From Lachnospiraceae bacterium (GTDB lineage: Bacteria; Bacillota; Clostridia; Lachnospirales; Lachnospiraceae), in assembly GCA_028693165.1 (NCBI GenBank), contig JAQUVX010000002.1, forward strand, positions 1 through 64,000: a stretch of 64,000 nt of DNA. Reading direction: 5' to 3'. A model generated the notes under the pieces. It was not told where the DNA came from. It saw only the letters and a program-made list of their open reading frames with translations, and made no database searches. Shown here piece after piece: positions 57,133-64,000 of this stretch (position 1 is its first letter; each line of letters starts with the position of its first letter). Position numbers and translations under genes: made by a program.

Positions 57133-57216
57133 TGACGTTTCACCCCTGTTTTCTAATCGATTTTCCGGCATTTTTTGGGCGCAAAAAGCCCATGATGCCA
57201 CAATAGTGCACACTCC

Positions 57217-57245
57217 ATAATATCACAGCGCTGTCAAGGTGTCAA
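57217..57245 (-). promoter_or_regulatory. Predicted promoter of rpoBC
   Basis: Minus strand -35 TTGACA, 17-nt spacer, -10 TATTAT with TG upstream (extended -10), giving a leader of about 75 nt. A second TTGACA 2 bp downstream lacks a well-placed -10. Confidence 0.75.
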
Positions 57246-57256
57246 GTATTTTTATC

Positions 57257-57285
57257 TTGCAATTTTGCACAAAAAATGGTATACT
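57257..57285 (+). promoter_or_regulatory. Predicted promoter of the 148-aa membrane protein gene
   Basis: Plus strand -35 TTGCAA, 17-nt spacer, -10 TATACT. The -35 boxes of this and the rpoB promoter are only about 11 bp apart, back to back. Confidence 0.75.
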
Positions 57286-57337
57286 ATCTTGGCAGGTTTC
57301 CTGCTATTACATAAAGAACTTAATGGAGGTATTCCCC

Positions 57338-57784
57338 ATGCAGACAGTTTTAAACGTTTTGCTGGTTATTTTGGTCATTGCAGCGGTTGTTCTGGCGGTC
57401 CTGTATTTTCTCGGGAGAAAGCTTGAGAAGCGTCAGGTCGAGCAGGAACAGCTCATGGAGGCGGCCAAGCAGACCGTATCCATGCTTGTCATCGACAAGA
57501 AGAAGATGAAGCTCAAAGAAGCCGGCCTTCCGAAGATCGTTTATGAGCAGACGCCAAAGTATATGCGTTGGGCCAAGGTTCCGGTTGTTAAGGCAAAGGT
57601 TGGTCCAAAGGTTATGACACTGATGGCAGATGAGCGTGTATTCGCATCTCTTCCGATCAAGACCGAGGTTAAGGTCGTTGTCAGCGGCATCTACATTACC
57701 GAGATCAAGAGCGTCCGCGGCGGTTCCATTCCGGCTGCCCCAAAGAAAAAGGGCTTTTTCGCCCGCTTCAAAAAAGACAAATAA
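57338..57784 (+). CDS. Small membrane-anchored protein of unknown function (148 aa)
   Basis: One N-terminal membrane helix (VLLVILVIAAVVLAVLYFL, residues 6-24) is followed by a charged coil (EKRQVEQEQLMEAAKQ) and a conserved-looking soluble part with LVIDKKKMKLKEAGLPKIV and YMRWAKVPVVKAKVGPKVMTLMADE. The end is basic (KKKGFFARFKKDK). I recognise no catalytic motif; the protein looks like a lineage-specific family. The start is ATG 57338 with GGAGG 8 nt upstream, where earlier in-frame codons precede the promoter's transcript and can be dismissed. It is divergent from rpoB. Confidence 0.8.
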   Translation: MQTVLNVLLVILVIAAVVLAVLYFLGRKLEKRQVEQEQLMEAAKQTVSMLVIDKKKMKLKEAGLPKIVYEQTPKYMRWAKVPVVKAKVGPKVMTLMADERVFASLPIKTEVKVVVSGIYITEIKSVRGGSIPAAPKKKGFFARFKKDK

Positions 57785-57799
57785 GATTTGCACAGCATT

Positions 57800-57835
57800 A
57801 AAATGGCGTGACCACTTCGGCGGTCACGCCATTTT
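57800..57835. terminator. Bidirectional terminator
   Basis: A 14-bp perfect stem, AAAATGGCGTGACC with GGTCACGCCATTTT, loop ACTTCGGC, between the convergent 148-aa protein gene and the DUF1934 gene. Confidence 0.9.
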
Positions 57836-57852
57836 TGTCTTCATCCCTACTG

Positions 57853-58293
57853 CTACAGTTCCAGCTTCGCGCATTCTCTGGAATGCACATCCACTGTGAT
57901 ATTGCAGTCCGAAACATGATCGTAATTGATATCCAGCGAATAATCCACAGAGACCTTTAAGCTGTCTTCCTGCTCTTCCAGTTCAATCTTGTTGGTGCAA
58001 AGCCCCACAATCATCTCCCCCATCGGCGTGACGTAGCGCGTCATGTTCTTCCGGTTCCGCTCAAACACCATATGAGCATCGGTAATTCCGCTCTTGCGGA
58101 CATCGAGCTTCTCCGGAGAGATCTTTAAGGTGTTGCGGACGCTTCCCGCAAAGTCCTCCATCATCTCGTCGTATACCAGATAGTGATTTCCGTTTTTCAG
58201 GAAATAATCGCCGGTTGTGATGACTTCCACGTCATCATGTTCTCCATCCATCATCTGAAGTCCGCTGATCCGGATCAGGACATCTCTTGTCAT
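57853..58293 (-). CDS. DUF1934 beta-barrel protein
   Basis: A 146-aa cytoplasmic protein of the DUF1934 (YwiB-like) family, a lipocalin-like barrel: VLIRISGLQMMDGEHDDVEVITTGDYFLKNGNHYLVYDE (in part), MTRYVTPMGEMIVGLCTNKIE and the C-terminal VDYSLDINYDHVSDCNITV. The role is unknown. It starts 2 bp after murI, so it is translated with the cell-wall genes ddl and murI. Confidence 0.88.
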   Translation of the reverse strand: MTRDVLIRISGLQMMDGEHDDVEVITTGDYFLKNGNHYLVYDEMMEDFAGSVRNTLKISPEKLDVRKSGITDAHMVFERNRKNMTRYVTPMGEMIVGLCTNKIELEEQEDSLKVSVDYSLDINYDHVSDCNITVDVHSRECAKLEL

Positions 58294-58295
58294 AT

Positions 58296-59123
58296 TTAAT
58301 ATTCCTCAATGTTAATTTTTCTGGTTTCTTTCACTTCACTGGGCAGGATCGATGTGGCAAAATCCGTGAATTTCTCTGCCAGATCGCTGACAAAGAACTG
58401 ATACTTCTCCCCTGTCAGCGGGGCATCCGCCTCGCGGTTTAATCCCTGCGCCTTTAACAGCTCTTTCAACTCAAGCGCTGTTTCGTAGGCCGGATTGACC
58501 AGGGTCACATCCTCTCCCATCAGCCGTCCGATCGTCGAGCGAAGCAGCGGATAATGGGTGCAGCCAAGCACCAGCGTGTCGATATATTTGCTCTTGAGCA
58601 CGCTTAAATAGCGGGATGCAATCTCGTCGGTTACCGAATCATGCAGCAGCCCTTCCTCCACCAGCGGAACAAACAGCGGACAGGATTTGCCGGTCACCTC
58701 AATATCCTGACGCAGCTTCTTCATCACTTCCGTATAAATGCCGCTGCCGACCGTCCCCTCCGTTCCGATCACGCCGATCTTGCCGTTGCGGGTCGCTCGC
58801 ACTGCGGTCCGGGCTCCTGCATTGATCACTCCGATGATCGGAATATCTGATTCCTTCTGTACGGTCTCAAGTGCATGCGCGCTGGCCGTATTGCAGGCAA
58901 TGACAATCGCCTTCACATGTTCTGTGCGCAGAAAGCGGATGATCTGCCGGGAATAGCGGATGACCGTATCCTTTGATTTGCTGCCGTAGGGCACGCGCGC
59001 CGTATCTCCAAAATATACGATCCGCTCCTCCGGGATCTGCCGCATAATCTCGCGGGCAACAGTCAGGCCGCCCACACCGGAATCAAATACGCCAACCGGC
59101 GCATTGTTATCTAACATAGCCAT
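58296..59123 (-). CDS. murI: Glutamate racemase
   Basis: Makes D-glutamate for peptidoglycan. The 275-aa protein has VGVFDSGVGGLTVAREI (catalytic Asp, about residue 14), IVIACNTASAHALE (first catalytic Cys, about 75) and TLVLGCTHYPLLRS (second Cys and His, about 185). The start is ATG 59123 with GGAGG five bases upstream. It lies 44 bp after ddl and 2 bp before the DUF1934 gene. It can supply the D-glutamate handled by the operon at 6093-17089. Confidence 0.97.
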   Translation of the reverse strand: MAMLDNNAPVGVFDSGVGGLTVAREIMRQIPEERIVYFGDTARVPYGSKSKDTVIRYSRQIIRFLRTEHVKAIVIACNTASAHALETVQKESDIPIIGVINAGARTAVRATRNGKIGVIGTEGTVGSGIYTEVMKKLRQDIEVTGKSCPLFVPLVEEGLLHDSVTDEIASRYLSVLKSKYIDTLVLGCTHYPLLRSTIGRLMGEDVTLVNPAYETALELKELLKAQGLNREADAPLTGEKYQFFVSDLAEKFTDFATSILPSEVKETRKINIEEY

Positions 59124-59167
59124 GTCTTCCTCCACAACCATTTGTAATCCGTTTGCCTCTTCCCGCC

Positions 59168-60226
59168 TTATCGCTCAAACGCAAGGGTGATGAGCTGATC
59201 AATCAGTTCCTTCTTCGGAATCCCCGCTGCCTCCCAGAGCATCGGGTACATGCTGATAGCCGTGAAGCCGGGAAGCGTATTAATCTCGTTAAACACGACC
59301 TCTCCGTCTTCCGTCACAAAGAAGTCCACGCGCGCCAGGCCATACCCGTCCACCGCATTGAAAATCTTCTCAGCCGCTTTCCGCACGCGCTGGGCAGAAT
59401 CTCCCGGAAGGGTCGGATTCGTGTCCGTGCGGGAATCTTCGTTATAATATTTTGCCTCAAAATCGTAGAATTCCGCCGCTGCTCTGATCTCACCCACACC
59501 GGAGGACTGCACCGGCTTCTGGCCGCCGCCAAGCACCGCACACTCCACCTCGTGTCCGACGATCATCTCCTCCACCAGGATCTTGCGGTCGTGATGGGCT
59601 GCCTCGAGAAGTCCGGCAATCAGTTCCTCGCGGTTCTCCGCCTTGCTGACTCCGCGGGAAGAACCTGCGTTAGACGGCTTAACAAAGACCGGATAGGAAA
59701 ATCTGTCCTCAATCCTTCTCACGATGCTGTCCATATCTTTCTTCATCTTCCAGCTCATAACCGGGACATAGGCCGCCTGGCGGATGCCCAGATCGTTCAC
59801 GATGATCTTGGTATACAGCTTATCCATGGAAACCGCGGATGCCAGTACACCGCATCCAACATAAGGAAGCCTCGCCAGTTCAAGCAGACCCTGCACGGTT
59901 CCGTCCTCACCGAACGGCCCGTGAAGCACCGGGAACACCACATCAATCTTCTCTTCCCAGGTGATGCCATTCTCCGTAAGGATCACGCAGCGTCTTGTCG
60001 CGTCCGGGATCAGCGCCGCTTCGATCGGGCTGTTGTACCACGCGCCGGAGCGGATATCCCCCACCGACTCCGCCTTGACCCAGTGTCCTTCCTCTGTAAT
60101 TCCAATTAAAATCAGTTCATAGCGCTCGGTGTCGATCTGGTCGATCACATTGGCTGCCGACATGCAGGATACAATGTGCTCCGACGACTGCCCCCCAAAC
60201 AGAACTGCAAGTTTTTTCTTGTTCAT
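59168..60226 (-). CDS. ddl: D-alanine-D-alanine ligase
   Basis: ATP-grasp ligase forming the D-Ala-D-Ala of peptidoglycan, 352 aa. It has LAVLFGGQSSEHIVS (N-terminus), VFPVLHGPFGEDGTVQGLLEL (about 95), VFVKPSNAGSSRGVSK (about 175), EFYDFEAKYYNED (omega loop, about 255) and the metal-binding VVFNEINTLPGFTAISMYP (about 310). The omega loop Y.FEAKY fits D-Ala ligases, not D-lactate forms. First gene of ddl-murI-DUF1934. Confidence 0.96.
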   Translation of the reverse strand: MNKKKLAVLFGGQSSEHIVSCMSAANVIDQIDTERYELILIGITEEGHWVKAESVGDIRSGAWYNSPIEAALIPDATRRCVILTENGITWEEKIDVVFPVLHGPFGEDGTVQGLLELARLPYVGCGVLASAVSMDKLYTKIIVNDLGIRQAAYVPVMSWKMKKDMDSIVRRIEDRFSYPVFVKPSNAGSSRGVSKAENREELIAGLLEAAHHDRKILVEEMIVGHEVECAVLGGGQKPVQSSGVGEIRAAAEFYDFEAKYYNEDSRTDTNPTLPGDSAQRVRKAAEKIFNAVDGYGLARVDFFVTEDGEVVFNEINTLPGFTAISMYPMLWEAAGIPKKELIDQLITLAFER

Positions 60227-60321
60227 TCCTTCACCCTCCCGATGATGTTCAATATCTGATTAATTATATCATATCTGTCAATACTTAAACACAGAAAAGC
60301 ATGAAAAAGGAGTCCCTTCTT

Positions 60322-61032
60322 ATGAGAATAAATAAAAATAACCGTTTTACCCTTCTGTCCGCGGCGCTTGCCTGCTTTCTGCTGGCACTTCTTCTTTCCA
60401 TGAACCAGATGCAAAGCGGACGGGAAGCACTGGCTGCACGTCTGGCCCCCTCCATGCTGCGTTTTCATATTCTGGCAAACAGCGACAGCAGCCGTGATCA
60501 GACGGTCAAGCTGGAGGTGCGCAGCCTGCTTCTGGATTATATTTCCAGCCACTTAAGCGCCGGTTCTGACAAAGAAGCGACCCGTTCTTACTTATCCGAT
60601 CACCGCGCAGAGCTGGAGGCCGCCGCCGACCGCTATCTGGAGGAAAAGGGATTTGATTATCAGACGACGCTTCAGCTGACCAACTGCTATTTTCCGACGC
60701 GGGTCTATGATGACCTCGTCATTCCCTGTGGCTATTACGATGCCGCCCGCATCGTCCTCGGAAAGGGGGACGGACACAACTGGTGGTGCGTCCTCTACCC
60801 ACGGTTCTGCTTTGTGGATGCCGCCTGCAAGGAGATCCCCAAAGAAAGCCGATCCGCTCTGCTCTCGCAACTACAACAGGACGATGCCCTCGCTCTGGAA
60901 GATCATCGTCCTGTCATTGAAATCCGTTTTCTCCTGTTTCCTTCGCTGAAAGCGATTCCGGTTACTCCACCGTCGCCTGACCGTCAATCGCCCAGTCGTA
61001 GGTCTCCATCGCCTGCCAGAGATTTAAGTTAG
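60322..61032 (+). CDS. spoIIR: Stage II sporulation protein R
   Basis: SpoIIR is secreted from the forespore into the intermembrane space and triggers SpoIIGA to process pro-sigma-E in the mother cell. The 236-aa protein has an N-terminal membrane/signal helix (LLSAALACFLLALLLSM), the conserved RFHILANSDSSRDQTVKLEVR (about 45-65) and GHNWWCVLYPRFCFVD (about 155). ATG 60322 is chosen as AAAAAGGAG lies 8 nt upstream. Its last 71 bp overlap the convergent TolC-like gene, giving an odd Pro/Ser/Arg-rich tail. Confidence 0.93.
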   Translation: MRINKNNRFTLLSAALACFLLALLLSMNQMQSGREALAARLAPSMLRFHILANSDSSRDQTVKLEVRSLLLDYISSHLSAGSDKEATRSYLSDHRAELEAAADRYLEEKGFDYQTTLQLTNCYFPTRVYDDLVIPCGYYDAARIVLGKGDGHNWWCVLYPRFCFVDAACKEIPKESRSALLSQLQQDDALALEDHRPVIEIRFLLFPSLKAIPVTPPSPDRQSPSRRSPSPARDLS

Positions 61033-62164
61033 CCGACTCCTTCGCCGCCTTTTTCTGATAGTAGGACAGCATCTGCCCCACATAATCCGCTTCGGAAGTA
61101 AGGCCATTCTGGTACATGCGCTCTGCCGCGCCCCGGTTCGACTCGCCGGCGGCCAATCCGGTTACCGCCGCATCGTATGCCGCCTTTTTATCCTGTACCT
61201 CCTGATATAAACGCTGCATCTCGATCGTCAGCTTCTGATCGCCCTCATCGATGATTCTGCTGCGGTTTTCTGTCTGGGAATTGGTCTTGCCCTCCGCAGA
61301 CGTCCGCTGCCCGATCAGCGTATAATTGTTGCCGATCGCTTTTTTCGTATCCGCCTCCAGATTCATGCCTGCCAGACGATTGATGTCAAATTCCGGCACA
61401 GGCCGGATATCCGGATTGCTGTCCGAATCATAGCCCAGCAGCAGGCAGATCGTCCTGCGGGTACTGTCCTGCTGGTTTTGAAGCGCCATCAGCTGGGACT
61501 GCGCTGATAAAAGGCCGTTCTTTGCGGAAAGCACTTCCTTCTCTGTCACCAGCCCAAGCGCAAGCCGGTGCTGCATGATCTCATACTGCTTCTGACTGAG
61601 CTGAACCACCGCCTCCAGCGTCGCTATATTCTGGCGGATCGTATCGTAGCCGATCACGGCACTCTGTACGCCGGCCACAACCTTCTTCTGCACCTTCCGC
61701 AGCTCCGAAGAATTTTTGTTGGTATCATTGTCCCACTTGTTGACCATATCACGGATCGATTTCACAGAGGATTTCATGACTCCGCTGTTGTAGGTAAGCA
61801 CTCCGCCATTCGCAAAATCTCCCAGGGCAAAATATTCATCTGCCTCATCCTCCAGAAGTCTGGTCTGGCTCTCCATCTCGGTCAGAATATTTTTGTAATC
61901 CTCCCTGGAATCCTCATAGGTTTTCCAAAGCTCGGAAATCGTCGGGTTGTACTCCCGCACGCGATCGTTGATTTCATCATATTCCAAAACATTATCCTGA
62001 AGTCTTGCCAGCTGTTCCGCGGTATAACGCGGCAGCTCCGGCTCGGCTCCAGGCCCGCTCGGAGCAGCTCCGGCCAGCGCCTGTAGCGGGGCTGCCGCAA
62101 GAATTCCGGCCACAGCCAGCGCAGTAAGCCGGATGCTTCTGCTTCGTTTCATGTGGCTTCTCAT
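60962..62164 (-). CDS. TolC-like secreted protein 1
   Basis: A 400-aa protein: signal peptide (LTALAVAGILAAAPLQALAGAAP), then long helical stretches with the outer-membrane-efflux (TolC) pattern: LQDNVLEYDEINDRVREYNPTI, two TolC repeats with QYEIMQHRLALGLVTEKEVLSAKNGLLSAQSQL (in part) and RMYQNGLTSEADYVGQMLSYYQKK. A typical outer-membrane beta-barrel strand pattern is not obvious. It lies in tandem with a related gene and downstream of an RND pump gene. Start ATG 62164 with GGAGGAGG upstream. Confidence 0.85.
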   Translation of the reverse strand: MRSHMKRSRSIRLTALAVAGILAAAPLQALAGAAPSGPGAEPELPRYTAEQLARLQDNVLEYDEINDRVREYNPTISELWKTYEDSREDYKNILTEMESQTRLLEDEADEYFALGDFANGGVLTYNSGVMKSSVKSIRDMVNKWDNDTNKNSSELRKVQKKVVAGVQSAVIGYDTIRQNIATLEAVVQLSQKQYEIMQHRLALGLVTEKEVLSAKNGLLSAQSQLMALQNQQDSTRRTICLLLGYDSDSNPDIRPVPEFDINRLAGMNLEADTKKAIGNNYTLIGQRTSAEGKTNSQTENRSRIIDEGDQKLTIEMQRLYQEVQDKKAAYDAAVTGLAAGESNRGAAERMYQNGLTSEADYVGQMLSYYQKKAAKESANLNLWQAMETYDWAIDGQATVE

Positions 62165-62187
62165 ACAGCCTCCTCCTCGCATCATAT

Positions 62188-63357
62188 CTATGAAGTGCTG
62201 GCCAGCCCGTTGACTGCCCAATCATAAGTTTCCATGGTCTGGAACAGATTCAGATCTGCAATCTGCACATCCAGTTGTGCGCTTTGTGTCGTATACTGCT
62301 GATTGTCGTACTGCATCTGGCTTGCATTTCCATGCTGATACTGCACCTGAACGCTTGTCAGATTGCGGTTTGCCAGATCCAGTGCCGCTGCGGCCTGATC
62401 ATAGGACAGCTTTGCTGCCAGCACATTCTGATAATTCGTCACCAGTGCGGAACCGATCTTCTGTTCATTGTCTGCGATTGTCTTTTCCAGACTTTCGCGG
62501 ACATTGGCACTGGTCGCATTTTGCAGCTTCTTTTTGTTCGCTTTCAGCGTATAATTATTTTCCAAAGCCTTCTCTTTGTCTGCCTGCGGATTCATCTGAT
62601 CAATCCTGCTGATGTCCGATTTCGGTACCGCCCGAATCTCCGGTGTATCCGAAAATCTCCATCCCAGCATCACCTGCAGCTTCTGCCGCACGGTCTCGAT
62701 CCCGGTCTGCGTTGACGCGATGGTCCGGTCTGCATTCTGCATGGTTTCCTGCGCGTTCAGCACATCCACCTGCGTTGCCAGGCCGGAAGCCTGTTTGCTC
62801 TGCGCGCTGCGCAGGGAAAGCTCCGCCTGCTTTTTCGCCAGCTCTGCCTGCTGAAGACTGAGCTGATCCTTCTCATAGGAGATCATGTTGCTCTGTGCAA
62901 CCGTGACCAGCGTTTTCTCCGCCGACTTATAGGTCAGGTAGGTAACCTCACTGTCTTCCAGTGTGTTATCTGCCTGCTTTTCCAGATTCTTTGCCTGCAC
63001 CTCGGCACTCAGCAGAGATCCAACCACATAGCCATAGGTCGGGTCCGATGAGTCCGGATAATCCAGACTGGCGTAAATCTCATCTGCCATATCCTGATAT
63101 TTCGATGCCACATCGTCCCGTGTGGTGCCGTATTCCCGCTTGAACTCTGCCAGATCGAGCTGATTGGTCTGAACCGTCGTATTGTACTCGTTGACCAGAT
63201 CCTCCAGCTCGCCATATTCCAGCACATTATCGCGAAGTCTTGCCCACTCCTCACCGGTGCGGGCAAACTCCGGGCTGGCAGCCAGCGCCCCGGTCGGGGC
63301 AGCTGTCAGCATGATACCGGCGAGGCCCAGCGGTAATGCTCGTTTCCAAATCTTCAT
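62188..63357 (-). CDS. TolC-like secreted protein 2
   Basis: A 389-aa protein homologous to its neighbour at 60962: signal peptide cleaved near ALAASPE, LRDNVLEYGELEDLVNEYNTTV, helical TolC repeats (LSLRSAQSKQASGLATQVDVLNAQETMQNA and LDLANRNLTSVQVQYQHGNASQMQYDN, each in part), and the shared end LNLFQTMETYDWAVNGLAS. ATG 63357 has GGGAGG upstream. It follows the RND gene by 42 bp and precedes the second copy by 23 bp, so all three form one operon. Confidence 0.87.
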   Translation of the reverse strand: MKIWKRALPLGLAGIMLTAAPTGALAASPEFARTGEEWARLRDNVLEYGELEDLVNEYNTTVQTNQLDLAEFKREYGTTRDDVASKYQDMADEIYASLDYPDSSDPTYGYVVGSLLSAEVQAKNLEKQADNTLEDSEVTYLTYKSAEKTLVTVAQSNMISYEKDQLSLQQAELAKKQAELSLRSAQSKQASGLATQVDVLNAQETMQNADRTIASTQTGIETVRQKLQVMLGWRFSDTPEIRAVPKSDISRIDQMNPQADKEKALENNYTLKANKKKLQNATSANVRESLEKTIADNEQKIGSALVTNYQNVLAAKLSYDQAAAALDLANRNLTSVQVQYQHGNASQMQYDNQQYTTQSAQLDVQIADLNLFQTMETYDWAVNGLASTS

Positions 63358-63399
63358 ATTCAATAAACCTCCCAATTTTCTCCAAACAGGTTACCTGAT

Positions 63400-64000
63400 T
63401 TAATCGTAGCTTGGCTCCGGTTTCTTCTTCCGGTTCATGATCGAATAGTAGATCGGCAGCATCAGCAGTGCAAGAATGGTGGATGCAACCAGACCGCCTA
63501 CGTCTACCAGCGCCAGACCCTGCATACTCTCACCGCTGTCGCCGTAGCCCATCGCCATCGGGATCATCGCCACGATTGTCGTCAGAGTCGTCATTAGAAT
63601 CGGGCGAAGACGTGTCGCTCCGGCCTCGATCAGTGCCGTATTCAGATCCATGGTCTGACGATACTGGTTCACGGTATCTACATATAGAATACCATTGTTA
63701 ACAACCGTACCGGTCAGCATCAAAAATCCCAGCAGAGATGCCATGTTGATGGCAACGTCGGCCACATACAAAAATCCAAAGGAACCAATCAGTGCGAACG
63801 GAATCGTCGTCATAACCATCAGGGAGAACTTCGGCGACTCAAACTGTGCTGCCATGACTACGAATACCAGGAATACTGCGGTAGCAATCGCACCAAACAG
63901 GTTTGCAAACTCCTCCGCCATCGCGGTATCCATCGAGTTCGTACCACGGGTAATGGTCGGTCCCATATGCTTTGATACGACCTCATCATACAGTTTGTTC
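63400..64000 (-). CDS. RND efflux transporter, C-terminal part (runs off the window)
   Basis: The last 199 residues of an AcrB/HAE1-type RND pump; the frame stays open to the window end. Membrane segments FGAIATAVFLVFVVMAAQFESP, IPFALIGSFGFLYVADVAINMASLLGFLMLTGTVVNNGILYVD and the loop GATRLRPILMTTLTTIVAMIPMAMG (each in part) match the C-terminal half of RND proteins. The N-terminal part and a possible membrane-fusion protein lie beyond the window. It is first in the visible part of the TolC-like operon. Confidence 0.92.
   Translation of the reverse strand, partial: NKLYDEVVSKHMGPTITRGTNSMDTAMAEEFANLFGAIATAVFLVFVVMAAQFESPKFSLMVMTTIPFALIGSFGFLYVADVAINMASLLGFLMLTGTVVNNGILYVDTVNQYRQTMDLNTALIEAGATRLRPILMTTLTTIVAMIPMAMGYGDSGESMQGLALVDVGGLVASTILALLMLPIYYSIMNRKKKPEPSYD

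Noticed and set aside
57133-57213. Longer rpoB start giving 27 extra N-terminal residues
   Set aside because: The extra codons cover the leader and reach the predicted -10 region; homologs begin at [14 protein letters not shown], which has a GGGGTGA site upstream.
60223-60552. A 109-codon minus-strand frame upstream of ddl
   Set aside because: It is antisense to spoIIR, whose conserved motifs are clear on the plus strand, and has no ribosome-binding site or similarity.

Overview
The window looks like a chromosomal segment of a spore-forming member of the Clostridia, most probably Lachnospiraceae. The evidence is the full S10-spc-alpha ribosomal protein superoperon in Firmicutes order (with adk, map and infA inside it), zinc-type S14, a fused SecDF, SpoIIR, the SCIFF/radical-SAM peptide system that marks Clostridia, ChW domains, and many secreted cell-wall-binding (GW.WYY) repeat proteins. 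Nearly all genes lie on the minus strand. No tRNA, rRNA or CRISPR array was recognised.

Layout. Positions 212-3999 hold truA and the ECF vitamin-transporter module (ecfT, ecfA2, ecfA1), which in Firmicutes normally follows rplQ directly. Here about 17.7 kb of other DNA separates the two. It contains an acyltransferase and an Rpn nuclease remnant. Next is an apparent operon (17089 to 6093) joining a branched-chain-type amino-acid ABC transporter (livJHMGF), a cytidylate-kinase-like protein, a D-amino-acid transaminase, two proteins matching the two halves of mammalian D-glutamate cyclase (DUF4392 and DUF1445), and 5-oxoprolinase PxpABC. Two secreted cell-wall-binding proteins and an IS200/IS605 element with a frameshifted tnpB complete the inserted region. 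Positions 21692-38029 are the ribosomal superoperon (rpsJ to rplQ). Its main promoter and a structured leader are at 38030-38293, and an internal promoter precedes rpmJ.

Two more cell-wall-binding repeat proteins (38412-41119) sit upstream of rpsJ, so this protein family flanks the superoperon on both sides. A plus-strand RlmI-like methyltransferase follows. The next block reads scfA (SCIFF precursor), scfB (radical SAM maturase), secDF, tgt, yajC. A ChW-domain polysaccharide deacetylase, a small Cys-rich membrane protein with a Fur-like site, and rpoC/rpoB come next, with a divergent small membrane protein sharing the rpoB promoter region. The last part holds a DUF1934 protein, murI, ddl and spoIIR. 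It ends with two tandem TolC-like secreted proteins and the C-terminal end of an RND efflux pump that runs off the window.

The most notable functional grouping is the D-glutamate / 5-oxoproline operon. Transaminase, split cyclase and 5-oxoprolinase could turn D-amino nitrogen and D-glutamate into 5-oxoproline and then glutamate, in a genome region that also encodes glutamate racemase and D-Ala-D-Ala ligase. Many promoters have 16-18 nt spacing, often with an extended -10 (TGnTATAAT). These were read by eye and are predictions. Starts were revised inward wherever a clear Shine-Dalgarno site marked a later codon.
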